From: Siphonodentalium dalli
Taxonomy: Eukaryota > Mollusca > Scaphopoda > Gadilida > Siphonodentaliidae
Length of the DNA stretch: 64,000 nt
Direction of reading: 5' to 3'
NCBI GenBank assembly: GCA_032622095.1
Contig: CP136061.1
Location: forward strand, 169,825,107 to 169,889,106
Shown here piece by piece: positions 21,553-34,509 of the stretch; position 1 is the first letter of the stretch; the number at the start of each line of letters is the position of its first letter. A program made the translations under genes and the position numbers. The notes below the pieces were generated by a model that worked only from the letters and a program-made list of their open reading frames with translations, made no database searches and was not told the DNA's origin.

Positions 21553-22789
21553 ATGGAAGTATATTCATATTTTTATTTTTATTTTTCATTATTTATAGTT
21601 CTTAATATATTTTGTAACTCTTATATCTCAGACAGTTTAAAAGGTAGAACATTGGAATTTGGTAGGTATATGCACCTTGCCAAGTTACATGGAATCGAAA
21701 CATTTAGGTTTGTGTCCCAACTTGATTTCCAGAGTTATGGCCCTTAAACAAAAAAAATGGAAAAAGTTTGTGCCCAGATCTTCTTTTATACGAAGCCAAA
21801 CAGCTGAATTCGGTTCTCGTAATCGTGTTAATTAACGAAAGGGTAAGAATCGGGGAAATTTTCACCAAGGTCCGAAAACAATTTGTTGACCTGGGGAGGG
21901 GTGCAAAATTTGTCAATTTTTTTCTTGTCACCGATTCCAACCATTTTTACTGTCGGATATCTATACGACGTACTGATGCTACTCGTGAAAGAATTTTGTA
22001 AATCGGTTGAGAAATGACCAAGTTATAATACATCGAAAAATGTACTAATAAAGTCCATGTGTAGAAAGTGCTTGTGACCAGATCTTCTCCTAGACGAAGC
22101 GCAACAACTGGATTTGGTCTATGTGAGCGTCTTAAACATAGACAGAAGACCAAACCAGGAAATTTTGACAGGGGTCCGCTCAAATATTTCCGGGCTAGGG
22201 GAGGGGCAAAATTTGTGAATTTTTTTTTGTCTCCAATTTGAACAAAAATGGTTGTGAAGTATCTATGAAATGTACTGAGTGTCGTTATGAGTGAATTTTA
22301 TGAATCGGTTGAAAAATGTAGAAATTGTGGCCCCTTCCTTTTGTTCAAGTTTACAGAAAATGCACTATCAATTTAAATTCCTTCAACCGATCGTCACGTG
22401 TTTGGTGTCATTCGATGGGGAATTTCGAGTACTTCTAAACGACTACCAACTTGCCGCATTATGTCGATGGAGGCCAGAGATATTCGAAAAGTATATACTT
22501 AACAACATACATATTGGCCTACATAGTAGAATGTCGCCACAATACCTCACTAGAACCCCGCTAACTTTTAAAGGGGAATCAAGTACGAACACAATGACGC
22601 AAAAATTAGCTCGATATCTCGAAAATTGGCAGATATATGACGACTATTCTATCCGCGTCACCAAATTTCGATGCATGGGTGGGGGTCACACCAGAACGTT
22701 CAAACTGAACACAGAAATGTCAATAAATCATACTATCGACATTCCAATCAATTCCGCGCGATTCCCTTATTATACTTCCATATTTTAAT
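21553..22789. repeat. U7 of family 2 (6-bp deletion)
   Basis: 1237 bp. It lacks the TGTTAT-type 6 bp just after the palindrome (GTATATTCATATTT). It has TGTCGGATATC, a variant shared with U15, and CTTGTGACCAG for CTTGTGCCCAG at about 22075. Confidence 0.88.
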
Positions 22790-24031
22790 ATGGAAGTATA
22801 TTGTTATTCATATTTTTATTTTCTTTTTCATTATTTATAGTTCTTAATATATTTTGTAACTCTTATATCTCAGACAGTTTAAAAGGTAGAACATTGGAAT
22901 TTGGTAGGTATATGCACCTTGCCAAGTTACATGGAATCGAAACATTTAGGTTTGTGTCCCAACTTGATTTCCAGAGTTATGGCCCTTAAACAAAAAAAAT
23001 GGAAAAAGTTTGTGCCCAGATCTTCTTTTATACGAAGCCAAACAGCTGAATTCGGTTCTCGTAATCGTGTTAATTAACGAAAGGGTAAGAATCGGGGAAA
23101 TTTTCACCAAGGTCCGAAAACAATTTGTTGACCTGGGGAGGGGTGCAAAATTTGTCAATTTTTTTCTTGTCACCGATTCCAACCATTTTTACTGTCGGGT
23201 ATCTATACGACGTACTGATGCTACTCGTGAAAGAATTTTGTAAATCGGTTGAGAAATGACCAAGTTATAATACATCGAAAAATGTACTAATAAAGTCCAT
23301 GTGTAGAAAGTGCTTGTGCCCAGATCTTCTCCTAGACGAAGCGCAACAACTGGATTTGGTCTATGTGAGCGTCTTAAACATAGACAGAAGACCAAACCAG
23401 GAAATTTTGACAGGGGTCCGCTCAAATATTACCGGGCTAGGGGAGGGGCAAAATTTGTGAATTTTTTTTTGTCTCCAATTTGAACAAAAATGGTTGTGAA
23501 GTATCTATGAAATGTACTGAGTGTCGTTATGAGTGAATTTTATGAATCGGTTGAAAAATGTAGAAATTGTGGCCCCTTCCTTTTGTTCAAGTTTACAGAA
23601 AATGCACTATCAATTTAAATTCCTTCAACCGATCGTCACGTGTTTGGTGTCATTCGATGGGGAATTTCGAGTACTTCTAAACGACTACCAACTTGCCGCA
23701 TTATGTCGATGGAGGCCAGAGATATTCGAAAAGTATATACTTAACAACATACATATTGGCCTACATAGTAGAATGTCGCCACAATACCTCACTAGAACCC
23801 CGCTAACTTTTAAAGGGGAATCAAGTACGAACACAATGACGCAAAAATTAGCTCGATATCTCGAAAATTGGCAGATATATGACGACTATTCTATCCGCGT
23901 CACCAAATTTCGATGCATGGGTGGGGGTCACACCAGAACGTTCAAACTGAACACAGAAATGTCAATAAATCATACTATCGACATTCCAATCAATTCCGCG
24001 CGATTCCCTTATTATACTTCCATATTTTAAT
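22790..24031. repeat. U8 of family 2
   Basis: 1242 bp, with a shortened AT tract (TTTTCTTTTTC). Otherwise near consensus; the 165-codon frame is intact. Confidence 0.85.
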
Positions 24032-25321
24032 ATGGAAGTATATTGTTATTCATATTTTTATTTTACTTTTTCATTATTTATAGTTCTTAATATATTTTGT
24101 AACTCTTATATCTCAGACAGTTTAAAAGGTAGAACATTGAAATTTGGTAGGTATATGCACCTTGCCAAGTTACATGGAATCGAAACATTTAGGTTTGTGT
24201 CCCAACTTGATTTCCAGAGTTATGGCCCTTAAACAAAAAAAATGGAAAAAGTTTGTGCCCAGATCTTCTTTTATACGAAGCCAAACAGCTGAATTCGGTT
24301 CTCGTAATCGTGTTAATTAACGAAAGGGTAAGAATCGGGGAAATTTTCACCAAGGTCCGAAAACAATTTGTTGACCTGGGGAGGGGTGCAAAATTTGTCA
24401 ATTTTTTTCTTGTCACCGATTCCAACCATTTTTACTGTCGGTGTCAATTTTTTGTCTTGTCACCGATTCCAACCATTTTTACTGTCGGGTATCTATACGA
24501 CGTACTGATGCTACTCGTGAAAGAATTTTGTAAATCGGTTGAGAAATGACCAAGTTATAATACATCGAAAAATGTACTAATAAAGTCCATGTGTAGAAAG
24601 TGCTTGTGCCCAGATCTTCTCCTAGACGAAGCGCAACAACTGGATTTGGTCTATGTGAGCGTCTTAAACATAGACAGAAGACCAAACCAGGAAATTTTGA
24701 CAGGGGTCCGCTCAAATATTTCCGGGCTAGGGGAGGGGCAAAATTTGTGAATTTTTTTTTGTCTCCAATTTGAACAAAAATGGTTGTGAAGTATCTATGA
24801 AATGTACTGAGTGTCGTTATGAGTGAATTTTATGAATCGGTTGAAAAATGTAGAAATTGTGGCCCCTTCCTTTTGTTCAAGTTTACAGAAAATGCACTAT
24901 CAATTTAAATTCCTTCAACCGATCGTCACGTGTTTGGTGTCATTCGATGGGGAATTTTGAGTACTTCTAAACGACTACCAACTTGCCGCATTATGTCGAT
25001 GGAGGCCAGAGATATTCGAAAAGTATATACTTAACAACATACATATTGGCCTACATAGTAGAATGTCGCCACAATACCTCACTAGAACCCCGCTAACTTT
25101 TAAAGGGGAATCAAGTACGAACACAATGACGCAAAAATTAGCTCGATATCTCGAAAATTGGCAGATATATGACGACTATTCTATCCGCGTCACCAAATTT
25201 CGATGCATGGGTGGGGGTCACACCAGAACGTTCAAACTGAACACAGAAATGTCAATAAATCATACTATCGACATTCCAATCAATTCCGCGCGATTCCCTT
25301 ATTATACTTCCATATTTTAAT
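24032..25321. repeat. U9: 1290-bp variant unit
   Basis: It carries the 48-bp duplication at 24441-24488 and the linked TGA near 24958. It has the TTTTACTTTTTC tract and the private word ACATTGAAATTT. Together with U10 it forms two consecutive copies of the 1290-bp type. Confidence 0.9.
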
Positions 25322-26611
25322 ATGGAAGTATATTGTTATTCATATTTTTATTTTTATTTTTCATTATTTATAGTTCTTAATATATTTTGTAACTCTTATA
25401 TCTCAGACAGTTTAAAAGCTAGAACATTGGAATTTGGTAGGTATATGCACCTTGCCAAGTTACATGGAATCGAAACATTTAGGTTTGTGTCCCAACTTGA
25501 TTTCCAGAGTTATGGCCCTTAAACAAAAAAAATGGAAAAAGTTTGTGCCCAGATCTTCTTTTATACGAAGCCAAACAGCTGAATTCGGTTCTCGTAATCG
25601 TGTTAATTAACGAAAGGGTAAGAATCGGGGAAATTTTCACCAAGGTCCGAAAACAATTTGTTGACCTGGGGAGGGGTGCAAAATTTGTCAATTTTTTTCT
25701 TGTCACCGATTCCAACCATTTTTACTGTCGGTGTCAATTTTTTGTCTTGTCACCGATTCCAACCATTTTTACTGTCGGGTATCTATACGACGTACTGATG
25801 CTACTCGTGAAAGAATTTTGTAAATCGGTTGAGAAATGACCAAGTTATAATACATCGAAAAATGTACTAATAAAGTCCATGTGTAGAAAGTGCTTGTGCC
25901 CAGATCTTCTCCTAGACGAAGCGCAACAACTGGATTTGGTCTATGTGAGCGTCTTAAACATAGACAGAAGACCAAACCAGGAAATTTTGACAGGGGTCCG
26001 CTCAAATATTTCCGGGCTAGGGGAGGGGCAAAATTTGTGAATTTTTTTTTGTCTCCAATTTGAACAAAAATGGTTGTGAAGTATCTATGAAATGTACTGA
26101 GTGTCGTTATGAGTGAATTTTATGAATCGGTTGAAAAATGTAGAAATTGTGGCCCCTTCCTTTTGTTCAAGTTTACAGAAAATGCACTATCAATTTAAAT
26201 TCCTTCAACCGATCGTCACGTGTTTGGTGTCATTCGATGGGGAATTTTGAGTACTTCTAAACGACTACCAACTTGCCGCATTATGTCGATGGAGGCCAGA
26301 GATATTCGAAAAGTATATACTTAACAACATACATATTGGCCTACATAGTAGAATGTCGCCACAATACCTCACTAGAACCCCGCTAACTTTTAAAGGGGAA
26401 TCAAGTACGAACACAATGACGCAAAAATTAGCTCGATATCTCGAAAATTGGCAGATATATGACGACTATTCTATCCGCGTCACCAAATTTCGATGCATGG
26501 GTGGGGGTCACACCAGAACGTTCAAACTGAACACAGAAATGTCAATAAATCATACTATCGACATTCCAATCAATTCCGCGCGATTCCCTTATTATACTTC
26601 CATATTTTAAT
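25322..26611. repeat. U10: 1290-bp variant unit
   Basis: 48-bp duplication at 25731-25778, linked TGA near 26248, and the AAGCTAG variant shared only with U3. It is followed by U11, which has the T deletion, as U3 is followed by U4. Confidence 0.9.
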
Positions 26612-27853
26612 ATGGAAGTATATTGTTATTCATATTTTTATTTTTATTTTTCATTATTTATAGTTCTTAATATATTTTGTAACTCTTATATCTCAGACAG
26701 TTTAAAAGGTAGAACATTGGAATTTGGTAGGTATATGCACCTTGCCAAGTTACATGGAATCGAAACATTTAGGTTTGTGTCCCAACTTGATTTCCAGAGT
26801 TATGGCCCTTAAACAAAAAAAATGGAAAAAGTTGTGCCCAGATCTTCTTTTATACGAAGCCAAACAGCTGAATTCGGTTCTCGTAATCGTGTTAATTAAC
26901 GAAAGGGTAAGAATCGGGGAAATTTTCACCAAGGTCCGAAAACAATTTGTTGACCTGGGGAGGGGTGCAAAATTTGTCAATTTTTTTCTTGTCACCGATT
27001 CCAACCATTTTTACTGTCGGGTATCTATACGACGTACTGATGCTACTCGTGAAAGAATTTTGTAAATCGGTTGAGAAATGACCAAGTTATAATACATCGA
27101 AAAATGTACTAATAAAGTCCATGTGTAGAAAGTGCTTGTGCCCAGATCTTCTCCTAGACGAAGCGCAACAACTGGATTTGGTCTATGTGAGCGTCTTAAA
27201 CATAGACAGAAGACCAAACCAGGAAATTTTGACAGGGGTCCGCTCAAATATTACCGGGCTAGGGGAGGGGCAAAATTTGTGATTTTTTTTTTGTCTCCAA
27301 TTTGAACAAAATTGGTTGTGAAGTATCTATGAAATGTACTGAGTGTCGTTATGAGTGAATTTTATGAATCGGTTGAAAAATGTAGAAATTGTGGCCCCTT
27401 CCTTTTGTTCAAGTTTACAGAAAATGCACTATCAATTTAAATTCCTTCAACCGATCGTCACGTGTTTGGTGTCATTCGATGGGGAATTTCGAGTACTTCT
27501 AAACGACTACCAACTTGCCGCATTATGTCGATGGAGGCCAGAGATATTCGAAAAGTATATACTTAACAACATACATATTGGCCTACATAGTAGAATGTCG
27601 CCACAATACCTCACTAGAACCCCGCTAACTTTTAAAGGGGGATCAAGTACGAACACAATGACGCAAAAATTAGCTCGATATCTCGAAAATTGGCAGATAT
27701 ATGACGACTATTCTATCCGCGTCACCAAATTTCGATGCATGGGTGGGGGTCACACCAGAACGTTCAAACTGAACACAGAAATGTCAATAAATCATACTAT
27801 CGACATTCCAATCAATTCCGCGCGATTCCCTTATTATACTTCCATATTTTAAT
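26612..27853. repeat. U11 of family 2 (1-bp deletion marker)
   Basis: 1242 bp. It has the AAAAAGTTGTGCCC deletion at about 26831, shared with U4, and AAAATTGGTTG in place of AAAAATGGTTG near 27310, also as in U4. Private GGATCAAG near 27640. Confidence 0.88.
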
Positions 27854-29096
27854 ATGGAAGTATATTGTTATTCATATTTTTATTTTTATTTTTCATTATT
27901 TATAGTTCTTAATATATTTTGTAACTCTTATATCTCAGACAGTTTAAAAGGTAGAACATTGGAATTTGGTAGGTATATGCACCTTGCCAAGTTACATGGA
28001 ATCGAAACATTTAGGTTTGTGTCCCAGCTTGATTTCCAGAGTTATGGCCCTTAAACAAAAAAAATGGAAAAAGTTTGTGCCCAGATCTTCTTTTATACGA
28101 AGCCAAACAGCTGAATTCGGTTCTCGTAATCGTGTTAATTAACGAAAGGGTAAGAATCGGGGAAATTTTCACCAAGGTCCGAAAACAATTTGTTGACCTG
28201 GGGAGGGGTGCAAAATTTGTCAATTTTTTTCTTGTCACCGATTCCAACCATTTTTACTGTCGGGTATCTATACGACGTACTGATGCTACTCGTGAAAGAA
28301 TTTTGTAAATCGGTTGAGAAATGACCAAGTTATAATACATCGAAAAATGTACTAATAAAGTCCATGTGTAGAAAGTGCTTGTGCCCAGATCTTCTCCTAG
28401 ACGAAGCGCAACAACTGGATTTGGTCTATGTGAGCGTCTTAAACATAGACAGAAGACCAAACCAGGAAATTTTGACAGGGGTCCGCTCAAATATTACCGG
28501 GCTAGGGGAGGGGCAAAATTTGTGAATTTTTTTTTGTCTCCAATTTGAACAAAATTGGTTGTGAAGTATCTATGAAATGTACTGAGTGTCGTTATGAGTG
28601 AATTTTATGAATCGGTTGAAAAATGTAGAAATTGTGGCCCCTTCCTTTTGTTCAAGTTTACAGAAAATGCACTATCAATTTAAATTCCTTCAACCGATCG
28701 TCACGTGTTTGGTGTCATTCGATGGGGAATTTCGAGTACTTCTAAACGACTACCAACTTGCCGCATTATGTCGATGGAGGCCAGAGATATTCGAAAAGTA
28801 TATACTTAACAACATACATATTGGCCTACATAGTAGAATGTCGCCACAATACCTCACTAGAACCCCGCTAACTTTTAAAGGGGAATCAAGTACGAACACA
28901 ATGACGCAAAAATTAGCTCGATATCTCGAAAATTGGCAGATATATGACGACTATTCTATCCGCGTCACCAAATTTCGATGCATGGGTGGGGGTCACACCA
29001 GAACGTTCAAACTGAACACAGAAATGTCAATAAATCATACTATCGACATTCCAATCAATTCCGCGCGATTCCCTTATTATACTTCCATATTTTAAT
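27854..29096. repeat. U12 of family 2
   Basis: 1243 bp, near consensus. Private CCCAGCTTG at about 28024. It shares AAAATTGGTTG with U4 and U11. The 165-codon frame is intact. Confidence 0.85.
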
Positions 29097-30339
29097 ATGG
29101 AAGTATATTGTTATTCATATTTTTATTTTTATTTTTCATTATTTATAGTTCTTAATATATTTTGTAACTCTTATATCTCAGACAGTTTAAAAGGTAGAAC
29201 ATTGGAATTTGGTAGGTATATGCACCTTGCCAAGTTACATGGAATCGAAACATTTAGGTTTGTGTCCCAACTTGATTTCCAGAGTTATGGCCCTTAAACA
29301 AAAAAAATGAAAAAAGTTTGTGCCCAGATCTTCTTTTATACGAAGCCAAACAGCTGAATTCGGTTCTCGTAATCGTGTTAATTAACGAAAGGGTAAGAAT
29401 CGGGGAAATTTTCACCAAGGTCCGAAAACAATTTGTTGACCTGGGGAGGGGTGCAAAATTTGTCAATTTTTTTCTTGTCACCGATTCCAACCATTTTTAC
29501 TGTCGGGTATCTATACGACGTACTGATGCTACTCGTGAAAGAATTTTGTAAATCGGTTGAGAAATGACCAAGTTATAATACATCGAAAAATGTACTAATA
29601 AAGTCCATGTGTATAAAGTGCTTGTGCCCAGATCTTCTCCTAGACGAAGCGCAACAACTGGATTTGGTCTATGTGAGCGTCTTAAACATAGACAGAAGAC
29701 CAAACCAGGAAATTTTGACAGGGGTCCGCTCAAATATTTCCGGGCTAGGGGAGGGGCAAAATTTGTGAATTTTTTTTTGTCTCCAATTTGAACAAAAATG
29801 GTTGTGAAGTATCTATGAAATGTACTGAGTGTCGTTATGAGTGAATTTTATGAATCGGTTGAAAAATGTAGAAATTGTGGCCCCTTCCTTTTGTTCAAGT
29901 TTACAGAAAATGCACTATCAATTTAAATTCCTTCAACCGATCGTCACGTGTTTGGTGTCATTCGATGGGGAATTTCGAGTACTTCTAAACGACTACCAAC
30001 TTGCCGCATTATGTCGATGGAGGCCAGAGATATTCGAAAAGTATATACTTAACAACATACATATTGGCCTACATAGTAGAATGTCGCCACAATACCTCAC
30101 TAGAACCCCGCTAACTTTTAAAGGGGAATCAAGTACGAACACAATGACGCAAAAATTAGCTCGATATCTCGAAAATTGGCAGATATATGACGACTATTCT
30201 ATCCGCGTCACCAAATTTCGATGCATGGGTGGGGGTCACACCAGAACGTTCAAACTGAACACAGAAATGTCAATAAATCATACTATCGACATTCCAATCA
30301 ATTCCGCGCGATTCCCTTATTATACTTCCATATTTTAAT
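29097..30339. repeat. U13 of family 2
   Basis: 1243 bp. AAAATGAAAAAAG for AAAATGGAAAAAG near 29307, a variant shared with U17, and GTATAAAG for GTAGAAAG near 29612. The 165-codon frame is intact. Confidence 0.85.
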
Positions 30340-31566
30340 ATGGAAGTATATTGTTATTCATATTTTTATTTTACTTTTTCATTATTTATAGTTCTTAATA
30401 TATTTTGTAACTCTTATATCTCAGACAGTTTAAAAGGTAGAACATTGGAATTTGGTAGGTATATGCACCTTGCCAAGTTACATGGAATCGAAACATTTAG
30501 GTTTGTGTCCCAACTTGATTTCCAGAGTTATGGCCCTTAAACAAAAAAAATGGAAAAAGTTTGTGCCCAGATCTTCTTTTATACGAAGCCAAACAGCTGA
30601 ATTCGGTTCTCGTAATCGTGTTAATTAACGAAAGGGTAAGAATCGGGGAAATTTTCACCAAGGTCCGAAAACAATTTGTTGACCTGGGGAGGGGTGCAAA
30701 ATTTGTCAATTTTTTTCTTGTCACCGATTCCAACCATTTTTACTGTCGGGTATCTATACGACGTACTGATGCTACTCGTGAAAGAATTTTGTAAATCGGT
30801 TGAGAAATGACCAAGTTATAATACATCGAAAAATGTACTAATAAAGTCCATGTGTAGAAAGTGCTTGTGCCCAGATCTTCTCCTAGACGAAGCGCAACAA
30901 CTGGATTTGGTCTATGTGAGCGTCTTAAACATAGACAGAAGACCAAACCAGGAAATTTTGACAGGGGTCCGCTCAAATATTTCCGGGCTAGGGGAGGGGC
31001 AAAATTTGTGAATTTTTTTTTGTCTCCAATTTGAACAAAAATGGTTGTGAAGTATCTATGAAATGTACTGAGTGTCGTTATGAGTGAATTTTATGAATCG
31101 GTTGAAAAATGTAGAAATTGTGGCCCCTTCCTTTTGTTCAAGTTTACAGAAAATGCACTATCAATTTAAATTCCTTCAACCGATCGTCACGTGTTTGGTG
31201 TCATTCGATGGGGAATTTCGAGTACTTCTAAACGACTACCAACTTGCCGCATTATGTCGATGGAGGCCAGAGATATTCGAAAAGTATATACTTAACAACA
31301 TACATATTGGCCTACATAGTAGAATGTCGCCACAATACCTCACTAGAACCCCGCTAACTTTTAAAGGGGAATCAAGTACGAACACAATGACGCAAAAATT
31401 AGCTCGATATCTCGAAAATTGGCAGATATATGACGACTATTCTATCCGCGTCACCAAATTTCGATGCATGGGTCTATGCATCGACCCACAGAAATGTCAA
31501 TAAATCATACTATCGACATTCCAATCAATTCCGCGCGATTCCCTTATTATACTTCCATATTTTAAT
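30340..31566. repeat. U14: 1227-bp unit with hairpin replacement
   Basis: The GGGGGTCACACC...AACACAG segment is replaced by a shorter one, which makes an inverted repeat: CGATGCAT at 31462-31469 and ATGCATCG at 31476-31483. The net loss is about 15 bp. The 165-codon frame ends early after 139 codons. The same replacement occurs in U17 and U18. Confidence 0.92.
31462..31483. repeat. Hairpin created by replacement event
   Basis: 8-bp perfect arms around GGGTCT, followed by ACCCACAG. The new sequence is in part the reverse complement of the bases just upstream, the signature of a local template switch. The same structure lies at 34405-34426 and 35632-35653. Confidence 0.9.
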
Positions 31567-32809
31567 ATGGAAGTATATTGTTATTCATATTTTTATTTTT
31601 ATTTTTCATTATTTATAGTTCTTAATATATTTTGTAACTCTTATATCTCAGACAGTTTAAAAGGTAGAACATTGGAATTTGGTAGGTATATGCACCTTGC
31701 CAAGTTACATGGAATCGAAACATTTAGGTTTGTGTCCCAACTTGATTTTCAGAGTTATGGCCCTTAAACAAAAAAAATGGAAAAAGTTTGTGCCCAGATC
31801 TTCTTTTATACGAAGCCAAACAGCTGAATTCGGTTCTCGTAATCGTGTTAATTAACGAAAGGGTAAGAATCGGGGAAATTTTCACCAAGGTCCGAAAACA
31901 ATTTGTTGACCTGGGGAGGGGTGCAAAATTTGTCAATTTTTTTCTTGTCACCGATTCCAACCATTTTTACTGTCGGATATCTATACGACGTACTGATGCT
32001 ACTCGTGAAAGAATTTTGTAAATCGGTTGAGAAATGACCAAGTTATAATACATCGAAAAATGTACTAATAAAGTCCATGTGTAGAAAGTGCTTGTGCCCA
32101 GATCTTCTCCTAGACGAAGCGCAACAACTGGATTTGGTCTATGTGAGCGTCTTAAACATAGACAGAAGACCAAACCAGGAAATTTTGACAGGGGTCCGCT
32201 CAAATTTTTCCGGGCTAGGGGAGGGGCAAAATTTGTGAATTTTTTTTTGTCTCCAATTTGAACAAAAATGGTTGTGAAGTATCTATGAAATGTACTGAGT
32301 GTCGTTATGAGTGAATTTTATGAATCGGTTGAAAAATGTAGAAATTGTGGCCCCTTCCTTTTGTTCAAGTTTACAGAAAATGCACTATCAATTTAAATTC
32401 CTTCAACCGATCGTCACGTGTTTGGTGTCATTCGATGGGGAATTTCGAGTACTTCTAAACGACTACCAACTTGCCGCATTATGTCGATGGAGGCCAGAGA
32501 TATTCGAAAAGTATATACTTAACAACATACATATTGGCCTACATAGTAGAATGTCGCCACAATACCTCACTAGAACCCCGCTAACTTTTAAAGGGGAATC
32601 AAGTACGAACACAATGACGCAAAAATTAGCTCGATATCTCGAAAATTGGCAGATATATGACGACTATTCTATCCGCGTCACCAAATTTCGATGCATGGGT
32701 GGGGGTCACACCAGAACGTTCAAACTGAACAGAGAAATGTCAATAAATCATACTATCGACATTCCAATCAATTCCGCGCGATTCCCTTATTATACTTCCA
32801 TATTTTAAT
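31567..32809. repeat. U15 of family 2
   Basis: 1243 bp. GATTTTCAG for GATTTCCAG near 31745, shared with U18; TGTCGGATATC shared with U7; CTCAAATTTTTCC shared with U18 and U19; private AACAGAGAAATG near 32730. Confidence 0.87.
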
Positions 32810-33282
32810 ATGGAAGTATATTGTTATTCATATTTTTATTTTCCTTTTTCATTATTTATAGTTCTTAATATATTTTGTAACTCTTATATCTCAGACAGTT
32901 TAAAAGGTAGAACATTGGAATTTGGTAGGTATATGCACCTTGCCAAGTTACATGGAATCGAAACATTTAGGTTTGTGTCCCAACTTGATTTCCAGAGTTA
33001 TGGCCCTTAAACAAAAAAAATGGAAAAAGTTTGTGCCCAGATCTTCTTTTATACGAAGCCAAACAGCTGAATTCGGTTCTCGTAATCGTGTTAATTAACG
33101 AAAGGTTAAGAATCGGGGAAATTTTCACCAAGGTCCGAAAACAATTTGTTGACCTGGGGAGGGGTGCAAAATTTGTCAATTTTTTTCTTGTCACCGATTC
33201 CAACCATTTTTACTGTCGGGTATCTATACGACGTACTGATGCTACTCCGCGCGATTCCCTTATTATACTTCCATATTTTAAT
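32810..33282. repeat. U16: truncated 473-bp unit
   Basis: The unit proceeds normally to GATGCTACTC, then jumps to CGCGCGATTCCC, the end of a unit, at about 33247. About 770 bp are lost. A TC at the join is shared by both sides, so a microhomology join or replication slippage is likely. It has TTTTCCTTTTTC, shared with U21, and private GGTTAAG and AATCTTAAC-type changes near 33105. Confidence 0.93.
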
Positions 33283-34509
33283 ATGGAAGTATATTGTTAT
33301 TCATATTTTTATTTTTATTTTTCATTATTTATAGTTCTTAATATATTTTGTAACTCTTATATCTCAGACAGTTTAAAAGGTAGAACATTGGAATTTGGTA
33401 GGTATATGCACCTTGCCAAGTTACATGGAATCGAAACATTTAGGTTTGTGTCCCAACTTGATTTCCAGAGTTATGGCCCTTAAACAAAAAAAATGAAAAA
33501 AGTTTGTGCCCAGATCTTCTTTTATACGAAGCCAAACAGCTGAATTCGGTTCTCGTAATCGTGTTAATTAACGAAAGGGTAAGAATCGGGGAAATTTTCA
33601 CCAAGGTCCGAAAACAATTTGTTGACCTGGGGAGGGGTGCAAAATTTGTCAATTTTTTTCTTGTCACCGATTCCAACCATTTTTACTGTCGGGTATCTAT
33701 ACGACGTACTGATGCTACTCGTGAAAGAATTTTGTAAATCGGTTGAGAAATTACCAAGTTATAATACATCGAAAAATGTACTAATAAAGTCCATGTGTAG
33801 AAAGTGCTTGTGCCCAGATCTTCTCCTAGACGAAGCGCAACAACTGGATTTGGTCTATGTGAGCGTCTTAAACATAGACAGAAGACCAAACCAGGAAATT
33901 TTGACAGGGGTCCGCTCAAATATTTCCGGGCTAGGAGAGGGGCAAAATTTGTGAATTTTTTTTTGTCTCCAATTTGAACAAAAATGGTTGTGAAGTATCT
34001 ATGAAATGTACTGAGTGTCGTTATGAGTGAATTTTATGAATCGGTTGAAAAATGTAGAAATTGTGGCCCCTTCCTTTTGTTCAAGTTTACAGAAAATGCA
34101 CTATCAATTTAAATTCCTTCAACCGATCGTCACGTGTTTGGTGTCATTCGATGGGGAATTTCGAGTACTTCTAAACGACTACCAACTTGCCGCATTATGT
34201 CGATGGAGGCCAGAGATATTCGAAAAGTATATACTTAACAACATACATATTGGCCTACATAGTAGAATGTCGCCACAATACCTCACTAGAACCCCGCTAA
34301 CTTTTAAAGGGGAATCAAGTACGAACACAATGACGCAAAAATTAGCTCGATATCTCGAAAATTGGCAGATATATGACGACTATTCTATCCGCGTCACCAA
34401 ATTTCGATGCATGGGTCTATGCATCGACCCACAGAAATGTCAATAAATCATACTATCGACATTCCAATCAATTCCGCGCGATTCCCTTATTATACTTCCA
34501 TATTTTAAT
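33283..34509. repeat. U17: 1227-bp hairpin-replacement unit
   Basis: It carries the replacement hairpin (arms 34405-34412 and 34419-34426). Also AAAATGAAAAAAG as in U13, private AAATTACC near 33750 and private CTAGGAGAGG near 33933. It precedes U18, mirroring the order U14-U15. Confidence 0.9.
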
